Both the position numbers and the translations under genes were made by a program. From Bacteroidota bacterium (GTDB taxonomy: Bacteria; Bacteroidota; Bacteroidia; Chitinophagales; Saprospiraceae): a stretch of DNA of 64,000 nucleotides. The notes beneath the pieces were generated by a model. The model did not search any database, had not been told where the DNA came from, and saw nothing but the letters and a program-made list of their open reading frames with translations. Shown in pieces: positions 54,373-62,963 of the stretch. The stretch is from positions 28,664-92,663 of the forward strand of contig JAHEAR010000001.1 in NCBI GenBank assembly GCA_024642665.1, read 5' to 3'. Position 1 is the stretch's first letter; each line of letters opens with the position of its first letter.

Positions 54373-55623
54373 ATGATTAAAAGCCACTTCCGGCATATCA
54401 TAATTTTAACGACAGCGCTCCTTTCGCTTTCATCATTTGTATATGGTCAAACGACTGACTATGATCAGTTAAGCTTACTCAATGGCCAGAAAAAAGCAGT
54501 TGTCCCCTTTAAATACATTCACAACTTTATTATTATCGAACTCAAATTGTACGGTGTCGTTCCCGTTCAGTTTATTTATGACACAGGGGCTGAACATGTC
54601 ATCCTATTTAAAAGAGAATACACGGACATACTCAACCTGCCCTACGACAAGCGTGTACCTATACTTGGTTCTGATTTAAGCCGTGAAATCTGGGCCCTGA
54701 TCATGCGCAATGTTGTCCTGGAGATCAATGGGCTAAGACCCAAACCCTATGACATATTAGTGCTGGAAGAAGATTTTATCAACCTCGACCAGATGGTGGG
54801 TGTACCGATCAGCGGACTCGTTGGCGGAGCGTTTTTCAAAAACCTGATTGTCAATATTGATTATAAGAAACATCGGATGACAATTTATGATCCGCAGTAT
54901 TTTGAAAAGCCTAAAAACAGTACTATTGTTCCGATTGCCATCAAGGCAAATAAGCCCTATGTACATGGTATTGCTACTTTTCAAGATGGTACCGATGTTG
55001 ATCTTGAGCTATTAGTTGATACCGGTGCCGGTGTTCCAATCCTCCTTCATAATAATTCACATCCATCGCTGCATTTACCTTCCGAGTTTATTAGAGGAAA
55101 ATTGGGGGTAGGTTTAGGAGGCTTCCTGGAAGGTCATATCGGCCGACTTAAAAATATGCGCATTGGGGAATATGATTTTCCCGGCATGCTGGCCAGTTTC
55201 CAAGATGTCGACAGCACCTTATTCCACGATGAATCAAGATTCAGAAATGGCATTGTGGGGAATGAATATTTAAATCGATTCAATACCTGGTTTAATTATA
55301 GGGATGGCGAACTTCTGTTAAAACCCTATAAATCAAAGCAGGAACCTTTTACGATGGATCGCAGTGGGCTGGTGGTTTTTGCCTACGGGAATCAGTTTAA
55401 TCAGTTTGTCGTACAGGACATCATACCGGGAAGCCCCGCACAAAAGGCTGGTTTTGAGACTAATGATATACTGATTAAGATAAATGGTGCGTCGAGCAAG
55501 GTATTTACATTGGAGGGGATTAATCAGGTTTTACAGAAAAAAGCAGGCAAAAGGGTCCGCTTTAGAATACTAAGGGGAAAGGAGGAATTAAAGAAAGAAA
55601 TTGTCCTGGAAGACCTGATTTAA
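54373..55623 (+). CDS. Exported retropepsin-like aspartyl protease with PDZ domain
   Basis: A 416-residue protein with a signal peptide (IIILTTALLSLSSFVYGQ). Two aspartyl-protease motifs are present, FIYDTGAEHVILF near residue 70 and LLVDTGAGVPILL near residue 215, so two retropepsin-like lobes sit in one chain. A PDZ domain follows at the C terminus (residues ~330-410, VQDIIPGSPAQKAGFETNDILIKING in parts). Such proteins are common in Bacteroidota, and a periplasmic protease role is inferred. It diverges from the permease gene. Confidence 0.87.
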   Translation: MIKSHFRHIIILTTALLSLSSFVYGQTTDYDQLSLLNGQKKAVVPFKYIHNFIIIELKLYGVVPVQFIYDTGAEHVILFKREYTDILNLPYDKRVPILGSDLSREIWALIMRNVVLEINGLRPKPYDILVLEEDFINLDQMVGVPISGLVGGAFFKNLIVNIDYKKHRMTIYDPQYFEKPKNSTIVPIAIKANKPYVHGIATFQDGTDVDLELLVDTGAGVPILLHNNSHPSLHLPSEFIRGKLGVGLGGFLEGHIGRLKNMRIGEYDFPGMLASFQDVDSTLFHDESRFRNGIVGNEYLNRFNTWFNYRDGELLLKPYKSKQEPFTMDRSGLVVFAYGNQFNQFVVQDIIPGSPAQKAGFETNDILIKINGASSKVFTLEGINQVLQKKAGKRVRFRILRGKEELKKEIVLEDLI

Positions 55624-55661
55624 TGTGTCTGATATTAAACAATTCTTTAATTTAAAAATGT

Positions 55662-55692
55662 TTTGCAAAATGGTAATATAATCATACCTTTG
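55662..55692 (+). promoter_or_regulatory. Full consensus promoter of rplU-rpmA
   Basis: TTTG at 55662-55665 and TACCTTTG at 55685-55692, separated by 19 bases, exactly the Bacteroidota TTTG-N19-TAnnTTTG arrangement. It is 38 bases upstream of the rplU ATG. The best promoter in the window. Confidence 0.75.
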
Positions 55693-55730
55693 CCGGCCAT
55701 TTATGGATTAATCTATAATCAGCAGATAGT

Positions 55731-56042
55731 ATGTACGCAATAGTAGACGTTAATAGCAGACAATATAAAGTGAAGCAGGGACAGGAGATCTATGTCGATC
55801 TTCAGTCTGCAGAAGTTGGGTCAGCCCTTACCTTTGACAAGGTATTACTAGCTGATAATGAGGGCAATATCACCGTAGGAACCCCTGTATTGAGAAATGC
55901 TTCCGTTTCTGCCAAGGTATTGGATCATGTCAAAGGTGATAAGGTGATTGTCTTCAAAAAGAAAAGAAGAAAAGGATACCGAGTAAAGAAAGGACACCGT
56001 CAGCGCTTTACGAAGATACGTATCGAAAGCATTACCATATAA
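55731..56042 (+). CDS. rplU: 50S ribosomal protein L21
   Basis: A 103-residue L21 of normal length: MYAIVDVNSRQYKVKQGQEIYVD at the start and the conserved C-terminal FKKKRRKGYRVKKGHRQ followed by FTKIRIESI. It binds 23S rRNA. First gene of the rplU-rpmA pair, with a full promoter upstream and a strong terminator after rpmA. Confidence 0.97.
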   Translation: MYAIVDVNSRQYKVKQGQEIYVDLQSAEVGSALTFDKVLLADNEGNITVGTPVLRNASVSAKVLDHVKGDKVIVFKKKRRKGYRVKKGHRQRFTKIRIESITI

Positions 56043-56074
56043 CATTAATTATTACAAGATAAAACACTGATACA

Positions 56075-56344
56075 ATGGCACATAAGAAAGGGGTTGGTAG
56101 TAGTGACAACGGACGAGACAGTAATAGTAAGCGATTAGGCGTGAAGCTCTTCGGAGGTCAAACCGCTGTCGCTGGTAACATAATCATTCGCCAGAGGGGT
56201 ACTAAGTTTCACCCGGGCAGGAATGTAGGCATGGGCAGAGATTTCACACTTTTTGCGCTCACCGATGGAGTTATTAATTTCCAAACCAAAAAACGTGACA
56301 GAACCTATGTCAACGTTTTGAGCAATTCTGCTACAGAAGCCTGA
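56075..56344 (+). CDS. rpmA: 50S ribosomal protein L27
   Basis: An 89-residue L27 beginning [17 protein letters not shown] and continuing [20 protein letters not shown] and [18 protein letters not shown]. The N terminus reaches the peptidyl-transferase centre. There is no cleavable N-terminal extension of the Firmicutes type. It is 32 bases after rplU. Confidence 0.97.
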   Translation: MAHKKGVGSSDNGRDSNSKRLGVKLFGGQTAVAGNIIIRQRGTKFHPGRNVGMGRDFTLFALTDGVINFQTKKRDRTYVNVLSNSATEA

Positions 56345-56383
56345 TTCCAAACTAAAGATTGAATAGAGTATATCGTTTTTTAT

Positions 56384-56417
56384 AAAGCCTGATTCGTTGC
56401 AACGAATCGGGCTTTTT
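56384..56417 (+). terminator. Intrinsic terminator after rplU-rpmA
   Basis: A 15-bp stem (AAAGCCTGATTCGTT with AACGAATCGGGCTTT, one G-T pair) with the T-run continuing after the right arm. It starts 40 bases after the rpmA stop. Confidence 0.88.
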
Positions 56418-56538
56418 AAGTTTAATGGCCCTTTGATAAGGGTACCGCGGCGAATAAGTGTCATCTTTACATACACATAAACCTTTCAGAATTTCAGCCA
56501 CCTCCTCAAGGAAATTCTATCTTAATGACCTGTCACAC

Positions 56539-58494
56539 ATGAAAACATACGGATATTCAATAGCTATTTTATTGATCCTTTGCCTCCCAATAGCAGCAAC
56601 GGCTCAGGAGGACTTCAACTACCCATTTGAACTGGAAGACCTGATCTGCAAAGAACAGGAAAAAGCGGAATTGCATATGGATCAACGCGATCTCAGAAAT
56701 CCGGCATCAGATCAGACAGATATTCATTATCAGGAGATTCATTGGACAATAGATCCGGCGCAAAAATATATCGCAGGGGAAATCACGTATTACTTTAAAA
56801 GCAGGGTTGACAATCTTACTTCATTCATCCTCGATCTCAGCAATGCGCTTCAGGTGAATGCGGTCATCCGAAATGGAACTCCCCTCACTTTCACCCATTC
56901 TACAGATCAATTACTAACGATCGATTTGAATAAGTCCTTACAAACCGATGAACAGGATACTTTGACCGTTACGTATGAAGGTATTCCACCTTCTAATGGC
57001 TTTGGTTCCTTCGAACAAGGCACGCATGCAGGCAATCCTATTGTCTGGACGCTCTCCGAACCGTACGGCATGCGCGATTGGTGGCCGGGTAAGCAGGATC
57101 TTGTAGACAAAATCGACTCCATGGATGTTTATATCACTACGCCACCTGGCCAGCTAGCTGCAGGAAATGGCAAACTGATGAGCATCACGGAACAAGATGG
57201 CAAACTGATTCATTATTGGCGACACAGACATCCGATTGTTTCGTATCTGGTAGCCCTGGCGGTCACCAACTACGAGGCCTACAGTGATTTTGTTCATTTA
57301 ACCAATGGTGACTCTATTGAAATCCTGAACTATATCTATCCTGAAAATGTGGAGCAGGTGAAAACGCAAACAAAGAGCTCCATTGATATCATGACCTTAT
57401 ACAACGAACTGGTTGGTCTCTATCCTTATGCTGACGAGAAGTATGGTCATGCACAGTTTGGCTGGGGAGGCGGTGAAGAACATCAGACGATGAGCTTTAT
57501 GGGTAGCTTTAGTTTCGGACTCCAGGCACACGAAATGGCTCATCAATGGTTTGGCGACAAAGTAACCTGCGGCTCATGGACCGAGATCTGGTTAAATGAG
57601 GGTTTTGCCACTTATCTCACCGGGATGACGTATGAAAATTTCAGTCCCGATGAATTCTGGCCACAATGGAAATCCTCTACCCGAAATTCTATTATGAGCC
57701 AACCGGGAGGATCTGTTTTTGTGGATGACACCACCAGTGTCAACAGAATATTCAATGGCCGGTTGAGTTATAACAAGGGTGCCTACGTATTACATATGTT
57801 GCGCTGGGTCGTTGGTGATGATGCCTTTTTCACATCTCTTCAAGACTATCTGGATACCCCGGGCACGGCTTATGGTTTTGCGAAAACAGCCCAGCTTCAA
57901 AACTACCTTGAGGATAATTCCGGTATTGACTTGAATGAATTCTTTCAGGATTGGTACTACGGACAAGGCTTTCCCACGTATGATTTGAAATGGACACAGG
58001 AATCTGATTCATTAATCTTTTGGCTCAGCCAGACAACCTCTCATCCTTCCGTTTCCTTTTTTGAAATGCCTGTTCCCATTTCAGTTTATTTCAACGGAAC
58101 ACCCACTACTTTGGTTTTAGATCATACAGCACAAGACCAGCGATTTTCTTTTTTCATTGGCAATGAAAGTGCAGACTCCGTTTTGATTGATCCTGACTTT
58201 TGGATTCTTTCAAAGAATAATACGATTACAGAAATAGCAACGTCCTTATACTCACCTATTGCGCAGGACAAGTATACCATCTACCCTAATCCTGCAAGTG
58301 CCCTGATCGAAATTGTACCTGCGGTGGACATACAAGAAGTTGACTTGATTGACATACTTGGGGTGAAAAGAAATGTTCGGTTTGACGGCCGCAGAATTCC
58401 CTTAGAAAATATTCCTTCCGGATATTATCAGGTTATGTTGAAAAACACGAATGGAGAAATTCTCTCGATCAAACCGATTGTGGTAGTGAAATAA
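56539..58494 (+). CDS. M1 family aminopeptidase with T9SS type A C-terminal sorting domain
   Basis: I start at the ATG at 56539, giving a signal peptide (YGYSIAILLILCLPIAATAQ) and 651 residues; the frame is open from 56458. M1 domain: GWGGGEEHQTM replaces the usual GxMEN, HEMAHQW at ~residues 330-336 and NEGFATYLTG for the third zinc ligand. The C-terminal ~75 residues (YTIYPNPASALIEIVP, then IPSGYYQVMLKNTNGEI) are a T9SS type A sorting domain, so it is exported and anchored on the cell surface. It differs from the lipoprotein M1 at 28 kb. Confidence 0.93.
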   Translation: MKTYGYSIAILLILCLPIAATAQEDFNYPFELEDLICKEQEKAELHMDQRDLRNPASDQTDIHYQEIHWTIDPAQKYIAGEITYYFKSRVDNLTSFILDLSNALQVNAVIRNGTPLTFTHSTDQLLTIDLNKSLQTDEQDTLTVTYEGIPPSNGFGSFEQGTHAGNPIVWTLSEPYGMRDWWPGKQDLVDKIDSMDVYITTPPGQLAAGNGKLMSITEQDGKLIHYWRHRHPIVSYLVALAVTNYEAYSDFVHLTNGDSIEILNYIYPENVEQVKTQTKSSIDIMTLYNELVGLYPYADEKYGHAQFGWGGGEEHQTMSFMGSFSFGLQAHEMAHQWFGDKVTCGSWTEIWLNEGFATYLTGMTYENFSPDEFWPQWKSSTRNSIMSQPGGSVFVDDTTSVNRIFNGRLSYNKGAYVLHMLRWVVGDDAFFTSLQDYLDTPGTAYGFAKTAQLQNYLEDNSGIDLNEFFQDWYYGQGFPTYDLKWTQESDSLIFWLSQTTSHPSVSFFEMPVPISVYFNGTPTTLVLDHTAQDQRFSFFIGNESADSVLIDPDFWILSKNNTITEIATSLYSPIAQDKYTIYPNPASALIEIVPAVDIQEVDLIDILGVKRNVRFDGRRIPLENIPSGYYQVMLKNTNGEILSIKPIVVVK

Positions 58495-58515
58495 ATAAAA
58501 TGATTTGGCCATTGA

Positions 58516-59169
58516 TCATAAGTTTGTCTCGATCCATTCAGTTAACTCCTTTTCATCCACCTTATGGTTACCTTGAAAATGATGGAGATCAAAAGCAAAC
58601 CCTTTTAAGGCCAGTTCTTCTTTTTCTTTTTCAACACGATCAAGGGAAATGAATTCATCGGAATCCCCTAAAAAATAATGCGTTGATATGAGGCGGAAAT
58701 ATTCTTTTCTATGCGCGAAGAGAAGATCATCAGGAAATCCACCGGCCCACAAAAGTAAATAATCTGCTCTCGGTGTAGCATCCAACATCCATCGCAGTAA
58801 GGTGGTCACGCCTTGTGAAAAACCAAGATAGATCACCTTGATATTTTCATTTTTATCCCAGCCCAATTTCTGTCGAAGCGTTTCAAGAAATCCAACATAA
58901 TCGGCTATTTCATCTAAACGATCTTCGCTGGTCATCCAGGTGGCTACCGGCCGATCATTGAGTCCTTCAAAATAAAAACGATTCAGGCCTTCAGGAGCGA
59001 TGATGGTGTGAATCTCAGGGTCAAGGAATTCAAATCGCTTAACAAAATGCTTTGCAAGCTGCCCATAGCCATGCAGACATACCCAAACGTAACGAGTAGT
59101 CTCCTTCAAATAACCATGCATGAAATAATGCCCGGTTTTCTCAGTTCTGATTTTTAAATGAGCAGCCAT
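58516..59169 (-). CDS. Alpha/beta-hydrolase (phospholipase/carboxylesterase-like)
   Basis: A 217-residue serine esterase. The nucleophile elbow is LGFSQGVTTLLRW (serine near residue 120), the first strand region is WVCLHGYGQLAKHFVKR, and the last histidine is in FQGNHKVDEKELTEW, completing a Ser-Asp-His triad with an Asp near GDSDEFISLD. It matches the small YbiV/phospholipase-carboxylesterase family. The substrate is unknown. It is 6 bases downstream of the next gene, likely cotranscribed. Confidence 0.87.
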   Translation of the reverse strand: MAAHLKIRTEKTGHYFMHGYLKETTRYVWVCLHGYGQLAKHFVKRFEFLDPEIHTIIAPEGLNRFYFEGLNDRPVATWMTSEDRLDEIADYVGFLETLRQKLGWDKNENIKVIYLGFSQGVTTLLRWMLDATPRADYLLLWAGGFPDDLLFAHRKEYFRLISTHYFLGDSDEFISLDRVEKEKEELALKGFAFDLHHFQGNHKVDEKELTEWIETNL

Positions 59170-59175
59170 GGAGGA

Positions 59176-60054
59176 TTACTTATTCTTTGGCCTTCCAAGA
59201 ATATCCTTGTCTTCTGTTTTGTTTTTGCGTTCCTTACTCATTAATGGATCCTTCATCTTGACATCATAAACCTCTTCTTCAAGTTCCCAGTTACCTTTTT
59301 TGAGGATCCAGGCATCAAGACTACCATCAGGAATTGGCAAGCTTTCACCATGTGGACCCACACCGGCCATTGGCGAGACGTGATCAATCAATATACCATT
59401 CAGCTTTTCATCAAACTGCACACGCGCCGGTGAAACATCGGCATAACTGACCATCACTCGGGTTTGAGGATCTCCATCACTTATAAATACAGGTAGACCT
59501 AATCTTGGTTCCTTTCCTGACAGATCAAGGACATCCACTATTTTAGTATTCATCAGACTGTTTTCTGCATTATAGCCTAACAGAATATAATACGTCTGCT
59601 TATTACGCTCAAATGGGATCATTTTAAAATAGACGGCACCATACCAGGCTTCCGGGGTATACGTAGTGTATCCGGATCCATTGATAAAAGGCCGCTTGTC
59701 CTTAAAATAGACGTGCCTGTCTTTCCATTGAATAAACGCACTATAGGTAAATTCATCATCTGAAATGCGCAACTGCCAGGAAACGAGCCTAAAATCTTCC
59801 CCTTTCATAACATAGAAGCCCGGAATGCTATCCAGACTTTCCTGATACGACCCATTAGAATTGAGAAATTGATCAATAGTTTCCAACAAAGTCTCCTGTC
59901 CCCGAAGTCGATGCGCACTGCGCTCAGCATTGATGGCAATATCGGCCTGATAGGCAATATCGGCGACCAGGGCCTCAAGATTGTCAGTAGTTTGACCATC
60001 CCCCCGTAAGTGGCTAAAAGCAAAGAGAATAAACAGGATAAGTATGCGGGTCAT
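59176..60054 (-). CDS. Exported hypothetical protein
   Basis: A 292-residue protein with a signal peptide (ILILFILFAFSHLRGDGQ). The body is beta-rich (YSAFIQWKDRHVYFKDKRPFI, YYILLGYNAENS) and ends in a highly charged tail (MKDPLMSKERKNKTEDKDIL). No family is recognised. It precedes the esterase gene with a 6-base gap. Confidence 0.5.
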   Translation of the reverse strand: MTRILILFILFAFSHLRGDGQTTDNLEALVADIAYQADIAINAERSAHRLRGQETLLETIDQFLNSNGSYQESLDSIPGFYVMKGEDFRLVSWQLRISDDEFTYSAFIQWKDRHVYFKDKRPFINGSGYTTYTPEAWYGAVYFKMIPFERNKQTYYILLGYNAENSLMNTKIVDVLDLSGKEPRLGLPVFISDGDPQTRVMVSYADVSPARVQFDEKLNGILIDHVSPMAGVGPHGESLPIPDGSLDAWILKKGNWELEEEVYDVKMKDPLMSKERKNKTEDKDILGRPKNK

Positions 60055-60171
60055 AGGCTATTAAACGCACTCAAAGGAATGGCATTGTCCCTAAATATAG
60101 AATAAAAGTCAAATCATGGTCAGATGGCAGGCAGAATGCTGGCTGACAGTACATATTACAGGCAAATTGAA

Positions 60172-60179
60172 TACTTTTG
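60172..60179 (+). promoter_or_regulatory. -7 element (TACTTTTG) for the ribF-GT2 gene
   Basis: A full TAnnTTTG match whose end lies only 6 bases before the ATG at 60186, implying a leaderless or nearly leaderless transcript. It overlaps the alternative TTG start at 60177, which it argues against. Confidence 0.5.
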
Positions 60180-60185
60180 CAGACC

Positions 60186-62159
60186 ATGAACATTTACAGG
60201 GGACTTACCGCCTTACCGGAGTTCAAAAACTCAGTCATAACCATAGGTAGTTTTGATGGCGTACATCAGGGCCACTATAAGATTCTGAAGCGCTTACAAC
60301 AGCTTGCTGAAGAATCCGATGGTACAGATGTAGTGATTACATTCCATCCCCATCCCCGGGAAATTGTCTACCCAAAAGACTTTGACCTCCGCATACTGAC
60401 CACCCTGGATGAAAAACTCGAATACTTCAGACGAGCAGGTGTTTCGAATGTCGTCATTGTCCCTTTTACGATTGAGTTTTCGCAACAACCGGCGCAGGAA
60501 TATATAGAGCAGTTTCTCGTCTCCAAATTTCATCCGGCGTATGTGGTCATCGGATATGATCACCAGTTTGGCTTCAATCGCACCGGAAATGTTCATTTGC
60601 TGGAAATGTATGGCAAGAAATACGATTTCAAAGTGGTGCAGATTGAAGAAGAAGAAATCAAAAATATTACGATCAGTTCAACCAAGATCCGCAGAGCCTT
60701 ATTAGAAAACAATATCGAATATGCTAACAGTCTTCTGGGTCATCCTTATGTGATCCAGGGACAGGTTGTAACCGGAAACAGATTAGGACATCATATAGGT
60801 TATCCGACAGCAAATGTTCAGATCAAGGATAAGAAAAAACTTCTGCCGGGCGATGGGATTTATGCTGCCACCGCTAATGTGAACGGTGTCGAGTATAAAG
60901 GCATGCTCTACATCGGATTGCGACCGTCAATAGATGCGGAAGAAGAACATAGAGTCGAGATTCATTTATTTGATTTCGATCGTCAGATTTATGATCAGGA
61001 GATCACCTTGGAATTGTATAAGTATATCAGGGGCGACCGTAAGTTTCCAACCATGGAGGGGCTTAAACTTGCGATGGCAGAAGATGAGGAAGTTGTTCGA
61101 TCCTTCTTTCATAACATGGTCGCTAACGCTGCCGATGTAGCTACCGTTATTTTAAATTATAATGGTAAAAACTTTCTCGAGCGGTTCCTACCCTATTTTT
61201 CCTCCAGTCGATTCAATAATGAAAAGATCTATATCATTGACAATGCTTCCACAGATGGTTCACTGAAATGGATACGAGCAAATTATCCGAAAGTCAATGT
61301 TATAGCCCTGCAAGAAAACAATGGATATGCAGGAGGATACAACGAAGGACTTGCTCACATAGAAGCAAAATATTTTGCGTTGGTTAACAGTGATATCGAG
61401 ATTACACCGGATTGGTTGTCTCCTATCGTAACATTACTAGAATCAGATGAATCAATAGCCGCAGTTCAACCAACTATACGTTCCGAATCACGGAGAGGAT
61501 ACTTTGAGTACGCCGGTGCCGCCGGTGGTTTTATAGATACCTTAGGCTACCCTTTTTGCAGAGGCCGCCTTTTACAGGAGACTGAGAGAGATACCGGTCA
61601 ATATCAATCGATTGTACCTGTCTTCTGGGCATCCGGTGCAGCGATGGTCATTCGCAGTGATGTCTTCAGAAACCTGGGAGGTTTCGATAAAGATTATTTT
61701 GCTCATCAGGAAGAAATCGATTTGGCCTGGCGGATTTTATTAAAAGGATATAAAATTCATGCTTGTCCTCAATCGATCGTCTATCATGTAGGCGGTGGTA
61801 CACTTAGCTATGGCAGTGCAAACAAAGTATACCTCAATTTCAGAAATAATCTGGTGACATTGATTAAATATTTACCTGGAGCCGATCTCCTGCCGGTGCT
61901 CTCTATTCGATGGTTTTTGGATACGCTGGCTGGCTTCCGTTTTTTACTTAAACTTGAATGGGCTAATACGTTTGCCATCATTCGGGCTCATTTTTATATC
62001 TACACCCATATTGTTACAATTCTCAGGAAAAGAAAAGAGATAACGACAAATTATCAACGTCAATCCCTGACTAATCTTCCGGGTGTTTATAAAGGCAGTT
62101 TTATTTTCGATTATTATGTCAGATGGAAACATAAATTCAGTGATTTGTTTCCATCATGA
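60186..62159 (+). CDS. ribF: RibF (FAD synthase/riboflavin kinase) fused in-frame to a GT2 glycosyltransferase
   Basis: 657 residues from the ATG at 60186. Residues ~1-310 form a complete RibF: the adenylyltransferase TIGSFDGVHQGHY, then TFHPHPREIV, IGYDHQFG and kinase-type GHPYVIQGQVVTGN, GYPTANV and GDGIYAA. It makes FMN and FAD. Residues ~318-560 are a GT2 glycosyltransferase (ATVILNYNGKNFLERFL, IDNASTDGSL, ALVNSDIEITPDW, PVFWASGAAMVIRSDVF, DLAWRILLKG). A TAA-C-ATG at 61112-61118, out of frame by one base, marks the junction, so a single-base change or error would make two genes. Confidence 0.88.
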   Translation: MNIYRGLTALPEFKNSVITIGSFDGVHQGHYKILKRLQQLAEESDGTDVVITFHPHPREIVYPKDFDLRILTTLDEKLEYFRRAGVSNVVIVPFTIEFSQQPAQEYIEQFLVSKFHPAYVVIGYDHQFGFNRTGNVHLLEMYGKKYDFKVVQIEEEEIKNITISSTKIRRALLENNIEYANSLLGHPYVIQGQVVTGNRLGHHIGYPTANVQIKDKKKLLPGDGIYAATANVNGVEYKGMLYIGLRPSIDAEEEHRVEIHLFDFDRQIYDQEITLELYKYIRGDRKFPTMEGLKLAMAEDEEVVRSFFHNMVANAADVATVILNYNGKNFLERFLPYFSSSRFNNEKIYIIDNASTDGSLKWIRANYPKVNVIALQENNGYAGGYNEGLAHIEAKYFALVNSDIEITPDWLSPIVTLLESDESIAAVQPTIRSESRRGYFEYAGAAGGFIDTLGYPFCRGRLLQETERDTGQYQSIVPVFWASGAAMVIRSDVFRNLGGFDKDYFAHQEEIDLAWRILLKGYKIHACPQSIVYHVGGGTLSYGSANKVYLNFRNNLVTLIKYLPGADLLPVLSIRWFLDTLAGFRFLLKLEWANTFAIIRAHFYIYTHIVTILRKRKEITTNYQRQSLTNLPGVYKGSFIFDYYVRWKHKFSDLFPS

Positions 62160-62890
62160 AAAATAAGTACGAAATACTTTTTACGAATGAAACCATTCTT
62201 GCGCTGGCAAAGCCTCCTGGATTGCTAAGTGTGCCCGACAGATACAATGCAGATAAACCCTCCCTGGCCGGAATGATTTTGTCTTCCTACCCGACGGCTC
62301 GACCTTTGCACAGACTTGACCTGGAGACCAGTGGTGTGTTACTGTTTTGCATAGACCCGGAAGCCTTCGGATGGTACAGTGATCAGTTTGAAAACAGAAC
62401 CATTACCAAAAAATATATCGCCATTACAGATGGCAGAGGCAATCCCGGCGAAGGACAGATAGACGCACCTTTGTTAACACAAGGAACAGGAAAAGTTGTT
62501 ATTCATAAGCGGGGGAAGTCAAGTCAAACAAACTGGCAGTTGATTGAAAGCTTCAAGCATCATTCGCTTTTTGAAATCACCCCGTTGACGGGAAGAACAC
62601 ATCAAATTCGTGTTCACCTGGCTTCCATCGGACACCCGGTAGTGGGTGATGTAATGTATGGTTCGAAAGGTCCCCTTTTTCTATCCGCTTTAAAAGGCAG
62701 AAATAAGTATAAACTCAACATGGACGCTGAAGCAGAAAGAGCCATCATAGACCGTGTGGCATTACATGCCGCCGGGATTACGTTTATTGATTTTTCTTCC
62801 AAAAAAACCATCGAGATCACTGCCGAATTACCCAAAGATATGCGGGTTGGCTTGAGTAAACTGCAACAGTACTCGGCTTTACCCAAATAG
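62156..62890 (+). CDS. RluA-family pseudouridine synthase
   Basis: A 244-residue RNA pseudouridine synthase. The catalytic aspartate is in RPLHRLDLETSGVLLF near residue 54. Other family landmarks are LAKPPGLLSVP, KKYIAIT and GRTHQIRVHLASIGHPVVGD. There is no N-terminal S4 domain, and the C-terminal part is short. The RNA target is unknown (rRNA or tRNA). It overlaps the ribF-GT2 stop by 4 bases. Confidence 0.92.
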   Translation: MKNKYEILFTNETILALAKPPGLLSVPDRYNADKPSLAGMILSSYPTARPLHRLDLETSGVLLFCIDPEAFGWYSDQFENRTITKKYIAITDGRGNPGEGQIDAPLLTQGTGKVVIHKRGKSSQTNWQLIESFKHHSLFEITPLTGRTHQIRVHLASIGHPVVGDVMYGSKGPLFLSALKGRNKYKLNMDAEAERAIIDRVALHAAGITFIDFSSKKTIEITAELPKDMRVGLSKLQQYSALPK

Positions 62891-62924
62891 TCGAATTATT
62901 TATATATGTTTACGCCCTTCTTAC

Positions 62925-62940
62925 ATGAACTTCGGTTCAT
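62925..62940. repeat. UUCG-loop hairpin between the RluA and amylase genes
   Basis: ATGAAC and GTTCAT form a perfect 6-bp stem around a TTCG tetraloop, 35 bases after the RluA stop and 24 before the amylase ATG. No T-run follows. It may stabilise the 3' end or the leader. Confidence 0.35.
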
Positions 62941-62963
62941 TGTGACCGAAATAACCACGATAT

